DNA of 48,415 bases from Pseudomonas sp. (GTDB lineage: Bacteria; Pseudomonadota; Gammaproteobacteria; Pseudomonadales; Pseudomonadaceae). Every line of letters starts with the position of its first letter. Positions within the stretch are counted from its first letter, which is position 1. Below, one piece after another: positions 1 to 9,562 of this stretch. A program made the position numbers and the translations under genes. Under the pieces are notes generated by a model that had not been told where the DNA came from, did not search any database, and saw only the letters and a list, made by a program, of their open reading frames with translations. The DNA is taken from positions 1 through 48,415 of the forward strand of contig JAUVYN010000016.1 of NCBI GenBank assembly GCA_030603065.1, in the 5' to 3' direction.

Positions 1-3000
1 GCGATGGCGATCGGCATGCGTGAGCCGACCATGCCGGCGAAGAAGATCGACGGGGACGGCTGAATCTCCACCACCGCGACGCGGGCTTCGAATTGCTCGG
101 AGCGGTTACGGACGAAACGCGGCCAGTGATCGCTGCCGGGGATGAGTTCACGCAGGTTGGACAGCATCTGGCAGCCGTTGCATACGCCGAGCGCGAAGGT
201 TTCCGGCCGCTGGAAGAAGTCGCTGAAGGCCTGGCGGGCTTCGGCATTGAACAGGATCGACTTGGCCCAGCCTTCGCCGGCGCCCAGTACGTCACCGTAG
301 GAGAAGCCGCCACAGGCGACTAGCCCGCGGAAGTCAGCCAAATCGACGCGCCCTTCGAGGATGTCGCTCATGTGCACGTCGATGGCATTGAAGCCGGCGC
401 GGGTGAAGGCGGCGGCCATCTCCACCTGTCCGTTGACGCCCTGCTCACGCAGGATGGCAACGCGCGGGTGGATGCCCGTGTTGATGTAGGGCGCGGCAAC
501 ATCTTCGTTCTGGTCGAAGCTGAGCATGGCCTGGATGCCGGGGTTGCCGTCGTCGGCTATGGCGTCGAACTCCTGATCGGCGCACTCGACGTTGTCACGC
601 AGACGCTGGATCTGCCAGCTGGTTTCGCTCCAGGCCTGCTGCCACGCGGCGCGGGTGCCGGACAGCACGCTCTGCTCGTTGAAGCGAAAATCGAAGCGCT
701 GTTCGGCCACCGGCTGACCGATGACGGCGCTGCAATCGCCGAGGCCGGCAGCTGCCAGTTGGCTGAGCACGGCTTCGGTATCGTCCTGGCGCACCTGGAT
801 GACGGCGCCCAGCTCTTCGCTGAACAGTACTGCTGGCAGCGCTTCGGCGTTGTCAGCCAGTACGTCGAGATTGATGTTCAGGCCGCAGTGTCCGGCAAAG
901 CCCATCTCCACCAATGTGGTGAGCAGGCCGCCGTCGGAGCGGTCGTGGTAGGCAAGCAGCAGGTCGTCCTGGTTCAGGCCCTGGATCACGGCGAAGAAGG
1001 CTTTCAGATCCTCGGCATCGTCCAGATCCGGACCCTGCTGGCCCATGCGGTTGTACACCTGCGCCAGCGCCGAGCCGCCCAGGCGGTTCTGGCCGCGGCC
1101 CAGGTCGATCAGGATCAGGTCGGTCGCGCCCTGGTTCAGCTTGAGCTCGGGCGTCAGGGTGCGGCGGATGTCCTGCACCGGAGCGAAGCCGGTGACGATC
1201 AAAGACAGCGGCGAGGTGACGCTCTTGTCCTGCCCGTCTTCGTTCCAGCGGGTCTTCATGGACATGGAGTCCTTGCCCACCGGTACGGTGATGCCCAGCG
1301 CCGGGCACAGCTCCATGCCAACGGCGCGAACGGTGTCATACAGGCGCGCGTCTTCGCCCGGGTGGCCGGCGGCAGCCATCCAGTTGGCCGACAGCTTGAT
1401 ATCGGACAGCTTGTCGATGCGCGCAGCGGCCAGGTTGGTGATGGTTTCTGCGACTGACATGCGGCCGGAGGCCGGGGCGTCGAGCAGGGCCAGCGGCGTG
1501 CGCTCGCCCATAGCCATGGCTTCGCCGGTATAGACGTCATAGCTGGTGGCGGTCACCGCGCAGTCGGCGACCGGCACCTGCCAGGGGCCGACCATCTGAT
1601 CGCGGGCAACCAGCCCGGTGATGGTGCGATCGCCAATGGTGATCAAAAAGCTCTTGCTGGCCACGGCCGGCAGGCGCAGCACGCGCTGCACGGCGTCGTT
1701 CAGGTCGATGCCGGCCCCGGTGAAATCATCGCCCGGCGCGGCTTCGCGCTCGGCGCTGCGATGCATGCGCGGCGGCTTGCCGAGCAGGACCGACAGCGGC
1801 ATGTCCACCGGCTGGTTGTCGAAGTGCTCGTCATTGAGCACCAGCAGTTGCTCCTCGGTCGCCTCGCCCACCACCGCGAAGGGGCAGCGCTCGCGCTCGC
1901 AGAGTGCGGCAAAGCGCTCGTAGTCGGCGTTGTCCACCGCCAGCACGTAGCGTTCCTGGGATTCGTTGGACCAGATCTCCAGCGGGCTCATGCCCGGCTC
2001 GTCGTTGGGCACCTTGCGCAGCTCGAAACGCCCGCCGCGGCCGCCGTCGTTGACCAGCTCGGGGAATGCGTTGGACAGGCCGCCCGCGCCCACGTCGTGG
2101 ATGAAGCGGATCGGGTTCTTGTCGCCCAGCTGCCAGCAACGGTCGATGACCTCCTGACAGCGGCGCTCCATCTCCGGGTTCTCGCGCTGGACCGAGGCAA
2201 AATCCAGGTCTTCGGCGCTGGAGCCGGTGGCCATGGACGAGGCTGCACCGCCGCCAAGACCGATCAGCATGGCCGGGCCGCCCAGTACGATTAGCTTGGC
2301 GCCGACCGGGATTTCGTCCTTCTCGACGTGGTTGGCGCGGATGTTACCCATGCCGCCGGCGATCATGATCGGCTTGTGATAGCCGCGAATCTCCGGGCCA
2401 CGCGGAGACTGCACGGTCTGCTCGAAGGTACGGAAGTAACCGGTCAGCGCCGGGCGGCCGAACTCGTTGTTGAAGGCGGCGCCGCCGAGCGGGCCGTCGA
2501 TCATGATCTGCAGCGGGGTGACGATGCGACCGGGCTTGCCGTTGTCTTCTTCCCAGGGCTGTTCGAAGCCGGGGATGCGCAGGTTGGACACGGTGAAGCC
2601 GGTCAGGCCAGCCTTCGGCTTGCCACCGCGGCCGGTGGCGCCTTCGTCACGAATCTCGCCGCCGGAGCCGGTGGAAGCTCCCGGGTGCGGGGCGATGGCG
2701 GTCGGATGGTTGTGGGTTTCCACCTTCATCAGGATATGTACCGGCTCCTGATGGTAGCGGTACTCATTGCTACCCGGCTGCGGGAAGAAGCGGCCGGCAA
2801 CGAAACCCTCGATCACCGCGGCGTTGTCCTTGTAGGCGGACAGCACGCCCTCGCGGTGCATCTCGTAGGTGTTCTTGATCATGCCGAACAGGCTCTTGTC
2901 CTGCGCCTGGCCGTCGATGTCCCAGCTGGCAATGAAGATCTTGTGGCGGCAGTGCTCGGAGTTGGCCTGGGCGAACATCATCAGCTCGACATCGCTGGGG

Positions 3001-3593
3001 TTACGCTTCAGGTTTCTGAAGCTGTCGACCAGGTAGTCGATCTCGTCTTCGGCCAGGGCCAGACCCAGCTCGATGTTGGCCTGCTCCAGCGCGGCGCGGC
3101 CACCGGCGAGAATGTCGACACGGCTGAACGGCTTGGGCTGTGTGTGTGCGAACAGACCTTCGGCGGCCTGAATGTCACTCAACACCAGCTCGGTCATGCG
3201 GTCATGCAACAGCGCTGCGACCTGCTGACGCGCGTTGGCGTCCAGCTCACCGGCCACATAATAGGCGACGCCGCGCTCGATGCGGCTGACCGCAGCCAGC
3301 CCGCAGTTGTGGGCGATGTCGGTAGCCTTGCTCGACCAGGGCGAGATGGTGCCGAAGCGCGGCACTACCAGAAACAGTGTACCGGCCGGCTCTTCCACCG
3401 CGACCGAAGGACCGTAGCGCAGCAGGCGCTCGAGCACCTGGTGCTGATCTGCGTCCAGCTCCGCGACCAGCTCGGCAAAGTGCATGAACTCGGCATAGAG
3501 CCCGGTCACGGCCGGCACGGCGGCCTGCACACGGGCCAGCAGCTTGTGGCGGCGAAAATCGGAAAGGGCTGGGGCTCCACGCAGACTATGCAT
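1..3593 (-). CDS. purL: Phosphoribosylformylglycinamidine synthase (FGAM synthase), partial
   Basis: Large single-chain PurL, which converts FGAR, glutamine and ATP to FGAM in the fourth step of de novo purine synthesis in the cytosol. I translated the minus strand from an ATG at 3593; the protein begins [17 protein letters not shown], as expected for pseudomonad PurL. About 1197 codons are present without a stop, against roughly 1300 in the family, so the last ~100 residues lie beyond the left edge. Near that edge the C-terminal glutaminase domain is readable, with the nucleophile Cys in [10 protein letters not shown] and the stretch [20 protein letters not shown]. The catalytic His-Glu pair should lie just outside the window. 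The gene diverges from mltF. Long plus-strand ORFs across this span are antisense shadows. Confidence 0.97.
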   Translation of the reverse strand, partial: MHSLRGAPALSDFRRHKLLARVQAAVPAVTGLYAEFMHFAELVAELDADQHQVLERLLRYGPSVAVEEPAGTLFLVVPRFGTISPWSSKATDIAHNCGLAAVSRIERGVAYYVAGELDANARQQVAALLHDRMTELVLSDIQAAEGLFAHTQPKPFSRVDILAGGRAALEQANIELGLALAEDEIDYLVDSFRNLKRNPSDVELMMFAQANSEHCRHKIFIASWDIDGQAQDKSLFGMIKNTYEMHREGVLSAYKDNAAVIEGFVAGRFFPQPGSNEYRYHQEPVHILMKVETHNHPTAIAPHPGASTGSGGEIRDEGATGRGGKPKAGLTGFTVSNLRIPGFEQPWEEDNGKPGRIVTPLQIMIDGPLGGAAFNNEFGRPALTGYFRTFEQTVQSPRGPEIRGYHKPIMIAGGMGNIRANHVEKDEIPVGAKLIVLGGPAMLIGLGGGAASSMATGSSAEDLDFASVQRENPEMERRCQEVIDRCWQLGDKNPIRFIHDVGAGGLSNAFPELVNDGGRGGRFELRKVPNDEPGMSPLEIWSNESQERYVLAVDNADYERFAALCERERCPFAVVGEATEEQLLVLNDEHFDNQPVDMPLSVLLGKPPRMHRSAEREAAPGDDFTGAGIDLNDAVQRVLRLPAVASKSFLITIGDRTITGLVARDQMVGPWQVPVADCAVTATSYDVYTGEAMAMGERTPLALLDAPASGRMSVAETITNLAAARIDKLSDIKLSANWMAAAGHPGEDARLYDTVRAVGMELCPALGITVPVGKDSMSMKTRWNEDGQDKSVTSPLSLIVTGFAPVQDIRRTLTPELKLNQGATDLILIDLGRGQNRLGGSALAQVYNRMGQQGPDLDDAEDLKAFFAVIQGLNQDDLLLAYHDRSDGGLLTTLVEMGFAGHCGLNINLDVLADNAEALPAVLFSEELGAVIQVRQDDTEAVLSQLAAAGLGDCSAVIGQPVAEQRFDFRFNEQSVLSGTRAAWQQAWSETSWQIQRLRDNVECADQEFDAIADDGNPGIQAMLSFDQNEDVAAPYINTGIHPRVAILREQGVNGQVEMAAAFTRAGFNAIDVHMSDILEGRVDLADFRGLVACGGFSYGDVLGAGEGWAKSILFNAEARQAFSDFFQRPETFALGVCNGCQMLSNLRELIPGSDHWPRFVRNRSEQFEARVAVVEIQPSPSIFFAGMVGSRMPIAI

Positions 3594-3612
3594 GTCGGTA
3601 ACGGCCTCGGAA

Positions 3613-3648
3613 ATGGGGTAAGAAATGAAGGCGCATAGGATACCCCAT
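3613..3648 (-). promoter_or_regulatory. Inverted repeat over the probable purL promoter
   Basis: ATGGGGTA (3613-3620) and TACCCCAT (3641-3648) form a perfect 8-bp inverted repeat separated by 20 bases. A second nested repeat, GCGCAT (3631-3636) and ATGCGC (3647-3652), overlaps it. On the minus strand a possible -10 (TATCCT, complement of 3637-3642) lies inside, about 45 bases upstream of the purL ATG. It could be an operator or a 5' UTR hairpin. I know of no regulator with this motif. Confidence 0.35.
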
Positions 3649-3748
3649 GCGCGGCAGGGAGGCCATTGCCGTCAGGCTGCGGGATCTGCCGCGTGACCGG
3701 CGTTACAAGCCGAAGCAGCTTGCGCTATTGCCGCCCATCGCTTTTGCA

Positions 3749-3754
3749 TATACT
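3749..3754 (+). promoter_or_regulatory. Possible -10 element of mltF (leaderless start)
   Basis: TATACT ends seven bases before the mltF ATG at 3762, and no Shine-Dalgarno sequence precedes that ATG. If this is the -10, transcription would begin at or beside the A of the start codon, giving a leaderless mRNA. No good -35 is seen (TTGCCG at a 15-base spacing is the best). Confidence 0.3.
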
Positions 3755-3761
3755 GGCGCGC

Positions 3762-5204
3762 ATGGATGCCCAATCGCCCAGCCGGTCGCCCCTGACAGTC
3801 CTGATCGTCGCTTTGTTGCTGGCGATGCTGGGCGGCTGCGAACAACCTTCCCGCCTCGAGCAGATTCGCGACGAGGGCGTGCTGCGCGTGGTAACACGCA
3901 ATACCCCCACTACCTATTATCAGGACCGTCACGGTGACACCGGACTGGAGTACGAGCTGGCCAAACGCTTTGCCGAAGGCCTTGGCGTGCGCCTGGAGAT
4001 CACCACCACCCCGACACTGGACGCACTCTACAGCCTGCTCGGCACCCCGGACGGCCCACATATCGCCGCCGCCGGCCTGACTATCAACCCCGAGCGAGAG
4101 GGTCAGGTGCGCTTCGCCAAGCCCTATCTTGAAACCACCCCCCAGGTCGTATATCGACGCGGCAACCGCCAACCCCGCGATCTGACCGATCTCTATGGCA
4201 AGCGCATCATGGTCATCAAGGGCAGCACCCTGGCCGATCAATTGCGCCAGCTGCAGCAGGAGCATCCCGATCTGGTGTTCGAAGAGTCGGACAATGTGGA
4301 AGTGGTGGACCTGTTACGGCTGGTTAACGACAACGAGATCGACCATGCGCTGGTCTACTCCAATGAGCTGGTGGTGAACCAGGCCTTCTACCCCGCGGTG
4401 CGGGTCGGCTTCGATCTGGACTCACCGCGCCCGATGGCCTGGGTGCTCCCCGAAGAGGACGACGATACGCTTCTGGTCGAGATCGAAGCCTTCTTCGACA
4501 GGATCAAGTCCGACGGCACCCTGGATCAGCTCATCGAGCGCTTCTACGGACATTCCGACGTGCTCGATTACGTCGGCGCGCGGGCCTTTGCCCGGCACAT
4601 GCAGCAACGGTTGCCACGCTTCGAGACGCATTTCCGGCAAGCCGCTGATCAGTATGCGCTGGACTGGCGGCTGCTGGCAGCCATGGCCTATCAGGAATCG
4701 TTGTGGGATCCGGATGCGCGCTCTCCCACCGGCGTGCGCGGCCTGATGATGCTGACCTTGCCGACCGCCAAGTTCGTCGGGGTGACCAACCGGATCGATC
4801 CTCAGCAGAGCATCTTCGGCGGGGCCCGCTATCTGGTCTGGGTGCGGGATCAGCTGTCGACCGACATCCCCGAACCCGACCGCACCTGGTTCGCTCTGGC
4901 CGCCTATAACGTTGGGCTCGGCCATCTGGACGATGCGCGCATGCTGACCCGCAAGAACGGGCGGGATCCGGATCGCTGGATCGACGTGAAGGACCATCTG
5001 CCCCTGCTGTCCAAGAAACAATGGTACACCCAGACCCGCTACGGCTATGCCCGCGGTGGCGAACCGGTGCACTACGTGCAGAACATTCGCCGGTATTATG
5101 AAATCCTGCAGTGGGTAACCCAGCCACACGCCGAATCCGGTCAGTTGCCCGAAGGCCAGTACCATACCCCTGGCATCCTCGAGCAGCTCCCTCAGGGCAT
5201 CTGA
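3762..5204 (+). CDS. mltF: Membrane-bound lytic murein transglycosylase F
   Basis: Outer-membrane lipoprotein that cleaves the MurNAc-GlcNAc bond of peptidoglycan with 1,6-anhydro product formation. The 480-residue protein has an N-terminal hydrophobic segment ending in the lipobox LGGC (Cys about residue 26). A periplasmic solute-binding-like (SBP_bac_3) domain follows at roughly 35-270, then a C-terminal SLT lysozyme-like domain. The catalytic Glu is residue 312 in YQESLWDP, followed by the typical GVRGLMMLT and AAYNVG motifs. I chose the ATG at 3762 because a signal peptide follows directly; an in-frame ATG at 3666 would add 32 residues that do not look like a signal sequence. It is divergent from purL, a conserved neighbour in Pseudomonas, and its stop is one base from the convergent tadA stop. 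Confidence 0.95.
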   Translation: MDAQSPSRSPLTVLIVALLLAMLGGCEQPSRLEQIRDEGVLRVVTRNTPTTYYQDRHGDTGLEYELAKRFAEGLGVRLEITTTPTLDALYSLLGTPDGPHIAAAGLTINPEREGQVRFAKPYLETTPQVVYRRGNRQPRDLTDLYGKRIMVIKGSTLADQLRQLQQEHPDLVFEESDNVEVVDLLRLVNDNEIDHALVYSNELVVNQAFYPAVRVGFDLDSPRPMAWVLPEEDDDTLLVEIEAFFDRIKSDGTLDQLIERFYGHSDVLDYVGARAFARHMQQRLPRFETHFRQAADQYALDWRLLAAMAYQESLWDPDARSPTGVRGLMMLTLPTAKFVGVTNRIDPQQSIFGGARYLVWVRDQLSTDIPEPDRTWFALAAYNVGLGHLDDARMLTRKNGRDPDRWIDVKDHLPLLSKKQWYTQTRYGYARGGEPVHYVQNIRRYYEILQWVTQPHAESGQLPEGQYHTPGILEQLPQGI

Positions 5205-5205
5205 T

Positions 5206-5658
5206 TCAGCGGCGGGTCCTGAAGAACGCCGATAAAAGCGCCCCGCACTCCTCCGCCAACACACCGCCCTCGACCTGCATGCGATGATTCATCCAGCTCT
5301 GGTCCAGCACCTGCGCCCGACTGACTACAGCGCCGGCGCGTGGCTCGCTGGCTCCGAATACCAGTCGCGCAATGCGGCTGTGCACCAGCAGGCCGGCGCA
5401 CATGGTGCAAGGTTCAAGGGTGACGTAGAGGGTGCTGCCGGGAAGGCGATAGTTGCCGAGCGCCTCGGCAGCCTGACGGATGGCGACCATCTCGGCGTGG
5501 GCGCTGGGGTCGTTGCTCAGGATGGGCTGGTTGAAGCCACGCCCGATGATCTTGCCGTCCTGCACCAGCACGGCGCCTACCGGGACCTCTCCCTGCAGGG
5601 CGCCCTGCTCGGCCTCGGCGATGGCCAGCCGCATGAAGTCGATGTCAGCTGGCTTCAT
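5206..5658 (-). CDS. tadA: tRNA-specific adenosine deaminase TadA
   Basis: Converts the wobble adenosine-34 of tRNA-Arg(ACG) to inosine. The 150-residue protein shows the zinc-deaminase signature: HAE at 54-56 (zinc His and catalytic Glu) and PCTMC at 83-87 (zinc Cys 84 and 87). Residues VPVGAVLV and FNQPI near the N terminus are typical of TadA. Length is close to E. coli TadA. It is convergent with mltF and starts 10 bases after the cysNC stop on the same strand, so it may be co-transcribed with the cysD-cysNC genes. Confidence 0.95.
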   Translation of the reverse strand: MKPADIDFMRLAIAEAEQGALQGEVPVGAVLVQDGKIIGRGFNQPILSNDPSAHAEMVAIRQAAEALGNYRLPGSTLYVTLEPCTMCAGLLVHSRIARLVFGASEPRAGAVVSRAQVLDQSWMNHRMQVEGGVLAEECGALLSAFFRTRR

Positions 5659-5668
5659 CGCCGTATCC

Positions 5669-7576
5669 TCAGATCAATTTGCGTTCACGCAGCAGGCCCA
5701 CCACCTTGTCTACACAGGTATCCAGATCCTGTTCGGCGGTGTTCAGCACCAGGTCCGCATCCGTGGGGGCGTCGTAGGGATAGGATACGCCCGGCACGGT
5801 GCCTTCCACGTTGGCGGCATACAGACCGGACGGATCGCGTGCCTGGCACACATCCAGCGGCGTATCCAGGTGGATAAGCAGGCAGCGCTGGCCAAGGATA
5901 TGCCGGGCGGTTGCGCGCCCTTCTTCGGTCGGTGCCATGAAGGCACCCAACGCGATAACCCCTGCGTCGTTCAACTGACGGGCGATACGTGCGCCTTTCT
6001 GCAGGTTTTCCGAACGACCCGCCGCATCCTGGCCGACACCCTTGGACAGGTCCTGACGCAGTACCTTTCCGTCCACCACATAGCAGGCACGACCCTGATC
6101 GAACAGCTTGCGCTCGACGGCGTAGGCGATGGTGCTCTTGCCAGAGCCGGACAGGCCGGTGAACAGCACGGTCACCGGCTCCTGACCGAAACGTGCGGCA
6201 CGCTCGGAGGCGGTGACGTGCGCCAGGCGGCCATGCTGACTGCCAGTGGTGTTCTGGCCCATCAGGCCCTTGGCGACGATCATTCCGGCACCGACGGTTC
6301 CATTGGTCATGCGATCGATGACAATGAAAGCACCTGAGGCGCGATTGGTGCGATAGTCGTCATAGGCTATCGGGCGCTCGAGCGACAGTTCCACTCTACC
6401 GATCTCGTTGAGCCCCAGCTGGGCGGCGTTCTGATGCTCGAGCGTGTTCACGTCGATACGATGTGCAATCCGCGTGAACGAGCCAGGGCTGTAGCTGCTG
6501 GCCCGCTTGATGTCATATTTTCGGCCAGGCTGCATTGGTTGCTCGGCCATCCACACCAGGTTGGCCTCGAAGTGATCGCCTACCAGCGGACGGTTGTCGA
6601 CGTGAGCAAGCATGTCGCCGCGGGAAATGTCGATTTCATCTTCCAGGGTCAGGGTCACCGCCTGGCCGGGGCCGGCGCTTTCCAGTTCGCCATCATAGGT
6701 GACGATGGATTTGACCCGGCTGGTCTTGCCCGAGGGCAGCACCACCAGTTCATCACCCTTCTGCACCACCCCCGAGGCGATGGTGCCGGCAAAGCCGCGA
6801 AAATTGAGATTCGGCCGTGTAACCAGCTGTACCGGGAAGCGCAGGTCGGTCAGATTGCGGTCGGCGGCGATCTCGACGTTTTCGAGAATTTCCATCAGCG
6901 TCTGCCCGGTGTACCAGGGGCTGCGTTCGCTGCGGTTGACCACATTGTCGCCCTTGAGGGCCGACATGGGTACGAACTGCACGCTGTTGCCGTCGAGCAG
7001 CTCCAGACCCTTGGCAAATTCGCGGTAGTCATTGCAGATCTGCTCGAAGACGCCCTGATCGAAGTCCTTCAGGTCCATCTTGTTGACGGCGACGACTATG
7101 TGCTTGATGCCCAGCAGGGAAGCGATGAAGCTGTGCCGCTTGGTCTGGGTCTGCACGCCGTAGCGGGCGTCGATCAGGATGATCGCCAGATCACAGGTCG
7201 AGGCGCCGGTGGCCATGTTGCGGGTGTACTGCTCATGGCCGGGGGTATCGGCAATGATGAACTTGCGCTTGGCGGTCGAGAAATAACGGTAGGCGACATC
7301 AATGGTGATGCCCTGCTCGCGCTCGGCCTGCAGGCCATCGACCAGCAATGCCAGATCGATGTCCTCGCCAGTGGTGCCGACCTTCTTGGAGTCGCGGGTA
7401 ATGGCTTCCATGTGATCTTCATAGATCATCTTGGAGTCGTGCAGCAGGCGCCCGATCAGGGTGCTCTTGCCATCGTCCACATTACCGCAGGTCAGAAAAC
7501 GCAGCAGCTCCTTGCGCTCGTGCTGTGCCAGGTAGGCCAGGATGTCCTGACCGATCAGATCCGATTGGTGACTCAT
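5669..7576 (-). CDS. cysNC: Bifunctional sulfate adenylyltransferase GTPase subunit / APS kinase
   Basis: Fusion of CysN, the GTPase that drives ATP sulfurylase with CysD, and CysC, APS kinase; together they activate sulfate to PAPS. The 635 residues begin with an elongation-factor-type GTPase: P-loop GNVDDGKST (31-39), DTPGH (110-114) and NKMD (165-168). EF-Tu-like beta-barrel domains follow. The kinase domain begins around residue 455, with P-loop GLSGSGKST at 474-482 and the late motif DPSGLY. In that domain the usual DGDNVR loop reads DGKVLR, so the second Asp is replaced. The ATG lies 28 bases downstream of the cysD stop, consistent with a cysD-cysNC operon. Fused CysNC is the usual arrangement in Pseudomonas. 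Confidence 0.96.
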   Translation of the reverse strand: MSHQSDLIGQDILAYLAQHERKELLRFLTCGNVDDGKSTLIGRLLHDSKMIYEDHMEAITRDSKKVGTTGEDIDLALLVDGLQAEREQGITIDVAYRYFSTAKRKFIIADTPGHEQYTRNMATGASTCDLAIILIDARYGVQTQTKRHSFIASLLGIKHIVVAVNKMDLKDFDQGVFEQICNDYREFAKGLELLDGNSVQFVPMSALKGDNVVNRSERSPWYTGQTLMEILENVEIAADRNLTDLRFPVQLVTRPNLNFRGFAGTIASGVVQKGDELVVLPSGKTSRVKSIVTYDGELESAGPGQAVTLTLEDEIDISRGDMLAHVDNRPLVGDHFEANLVWMAEQPMQPGRKYDIKRASSYSPGSFTRIAHRIDVNTLEHQNAAQLGLNEIGRVELSLERPIAYDDYRTNRASGAFIVIDRMTNGTVGAGMIVAKGLMGQNTTGSQHGRLAHVTASERAARFGQEPVTVLFTGLSGSGKSTIAYAVERKLFDQGRACYVVDGKVLRQDLSKGVGQDAAGRSENLQKGARIARQLNDAGVIALGAFMAPTEEGRATARHILGQRCLLIHLDTPLDVCQARDPSGLYAANVEGTVPGVSYPYDAPTDADLVLNTAEQDLDTCVDKVVGLLRERKLI

Positions 7577-7604
7577 TTGATACTTTCTCCGGGCCGTGCC
7601 GCGC

Positions 7605-8522
7605 TTAGAAATAGCCTTGACGTTTCTTTTCTTCCATCGAACCGGACGAGTCGTGATCGATCACTCGGCCCTGGCGTTCGGAGGTCTTGGCCAGGAGCAT
7701 CTCCTGGATGATAGCCGGGAGCGTGTCGGCATCGGACTCGACTGCCCCGGTCAGCGGGTAGCAACCCAGGGTACGGAAGCGGACCTTCTCCTTGCGGATG
7801 GTCGCCTTTTGCTCGGGGGTCAGGTACTGCATGATGCGGTCATCGTCCAGCATCACCAGCGCCCCATTGAGTTCGACCACCTCGCGTTCATCGGCGAAGT
7901 AAAGCGGCACGATCGGGATGCTTTCCAGATAGATGTATTGCCAGATATCCAACTCGGTCCAGTTCGACAGGGGGAACACGCGGATGCTCTCGCCCTTGTG
8001 CACCTTGCCGTTATAGATATTCCAAAGCTCCGGGCGCTGGTTCTTGGGATCCCAGCGGTGGTGCTTGTCGCGGAAGGAGTAGACGCGCTCCTTGGCACGG
8101 GACTTTTCTTCGTCACGGCGCGCGCCGCCGAACGCTGCGTCGAAACCGTACTTGTCCAGTGCCTGCTTGAGCGCCTGGGTTTTCATTACGTCGGTGTGTA
8201 CCGCACTGCCGTGGGTGAAGGGATTGACGTTCTGCGCAAGCCCCTCGGCGTTCTGGTGTACCAGCAGCTCGAGGTCCATTTCCTGAACCATTTTCGCGCG
8301 GAACTTGTACATCTCCTGGAACTTCCAGCCGGTGTCGACGTGCAATACCGGGAACGGCAGCTTGCCAGGGTAGAAGGCCTTGCGCGCCAGATGCAGCATC
8401 ACGGCAGAATCCTTGCCGATCGAATACAGCATCACCGGATTCTGGAACTCGGCGGCCACTTCACGGATGATGTGGATGCTCTCGGCTTCCAGTTGCTTGA
8501 GGTGGGTCAGTTTTTCCAGCAT
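7605..8522 (-). CDS. cysD: Sulfate adenylyltransferase subunit 2
   Basis: Catalytic adenylyltransferase subunit that forms APS from sulfate and ATP, working in complex with the CysN GTPase encoded next door. The 305-residue protein is a PP-loop ATPase with the modified loop [18 protein letters not shown]. It also has the family stretches [15 protein letters not shown] and [16 protein letters not shown], and ends in KKRQGYF. Length matches E. coli CysD (about 302). It is the first gene of the cysD-cysNC unit; the AT-rich region upstream probably holds the promoter. Confidence 0.97.
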   Translation of the reverse strand: MLEKLTHLKQLEAESIHIIREVAAEFQNPVMLYSIGKDSAVMLHLARKAFYPGKLPFPVLHVDTGWKFQEMYKFRAKMVQEMDLELLVHQNAEGLAQNVNPFTHGSAVHTDVMKTQALKQALDKYGFDAAFGGARRDEEKSRAKERVYSFRDKHHRWDPKNQRPELWNIYNGKVHKGESIRVFPLSNWTELDIWQYIYLESIPIVPLYFADEREVVELNGALVMLDDDRIMQYLTPEQKATIRKEKVRFRTLGCYPLTGAVESDADTLPAIIQEMLLAKTSERQGRVIDHDSSGSMEEKKRQGYF

Positions 8523-8655
8523 GGCGATCTCGCGAGAAAATGGCGGGACAACGGGGTCCCAGGGTTGGGTGCGGGCAGTTTAACAAAGCCAATAACTTCT
8601 AATAAGCCTTGGCTCAATACTCTTGTGTTATAAGGATATGCCCGGGAGACGCCCG
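8523..8655 (-). promoter_or_regulatory. AT-rich region upstream of cysD
   Basis: About 60 bases (8581-8640) are much more AT-rich than their surroundings. Read on the minus strand they contain TTATTAGAAGTTATT and a possible -10, TAAACT. Sulfate-activation operons are usually activated by the LysR-type regulator CysB from such a region. I cannot define a CysB site from the sequence, so this marks only the likely promoter interval between the nif3-like gene and cysD. Confidence 0.35.
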
Positions 8656-9426
8656 CTACACCGGATTGTCCAGATCCACGAAATCATGCTCCAGGCCGAA
8701 TTGCTCAGCCAGGTGTTCACCCAGCGCCTTGACGCCGTAGCGTTCGGTCGCATGGTGCCCTGCAGAGAAGAAATGAATGCCATGCTCGCGGGCAAGATGG
8801 ACGGTCGGCTCGGATATTTCACCGGTGACATAGGCGTCGACGCCCAGCGCCACGGCCTTTTCGATATAGCCCTGGGCTGCGCCAGTACACCAGGCGATGC
8901 GGCGGATCGGACGGTCGCTTCCAGCGATATGCAGCGGCGTACGACCTAGGCCTTCGGCGAGTCTTGCCGCCATCTGCTCCCCCGTCATGGCAACGTCCAG
9001 CTCTCCGTGCAAGCCCACCGCGCGCGGGCTGTCATCCAGGCCACCGGCGATCCGCCAGCCGAACAGCCTGGCCAGTTGCACGTTGTTGCCGAGCTCTGCA
9101 TGTACGTCCAGCGGCAAATGATAGGCAACCAGATTGATGTCATGACTCAGCAGCGCGCGCAGCCTCCGCTGCTTGATGCCGACCACCGGCGCGGACTCAC
9201 CCTTCCAGAAATAGCCATGATGAACAAGCAGCATATCCGCACCACGCTCGGCGGCGGCTTCGATCAATTGCTGGCTGGCGGTCACGCCGGTCACCAGCCG
9301 ACGCACGCGATCGCGGCCCTCGACCTGCAGACCGTTGGGACAGTAATCCTGAAACCGATCGCTCTCCAGCAGCTGGTTACAGTAATCGATCAGCGTAGTG
9401 CGCTCGATTCCGGTTGACTCGGTCAT
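8656..9426 (-). CDS. NIF3/YbgI-family dinuclear metal-binding protein
   Basis: NIF3-like protein, about 256 residues. The family forms hexameric rings with a two-metal site. Its biochemical role is not firmly established; GTP cyclohydrolase I type 2-like is only an automatic family label. Signatures seen are the N-terminal YCPNGLQVEG, the metal-binding LLVHHGYFW and the C-terminal SAGHHATERYGV. I use the ATG at 9426 (MTESTGIERTT), which has GGAGAG upstream. A longer reading frame to 9582 adds 52 residues lacking family features and overlaps the algW 5' end. The gene is divergent from algW, as in other pseudomonads. Confidence 0.9.
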   Translation of the reverse strand: MTESTGIERTTLIDYCNQLLESDRFQDYCPNGLQVEGRDRVRRLVTGVTASQQLIEAAAERGADMLLVHHGYFWKGESAPVVGIKQRRLRALLSHDINLVAYHLPLDVHAELGNNVQLARLFGWRIAGGLDDSPRAVGLHGELDVAMTGEQMAARLAEGLGRTPLHIAGSDRPIRRIAWCTGAAQGYIEKAVALGVDAYVTGEISEPTVHLAREHGIHFFSAGHHATERYGVKALGEHLAEQFGLEHDFVDLDNPV

Positions 9427-9562
9427 TGTGCTCTCCGCCGCAAAACTGCCATTTTCCCGCCGCACATGACGGTTTTCAAGTCGCACCCCTCCCCCGCCGG
9501 GGTGTTGATCCCTATAATGCGCCGATGCACTCCGAACGATCGGCACATACAAGGGATGAATC

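Noticed and set aside
372-3638. Long plus-strand ORFs (361 and 436 codons) opposite purL
   Set aside because: They are antisense shadows: the minus strand reads as continuous PurL with catalytic motifs, and GC-rich third positions leave the opposite frame open.
6434-7711. 425-codon plus-strand ORF opposite cysNC
   Set aside because: It lies antisense to the GTPase domains of CysNC and its translation shows no recognisable domain.
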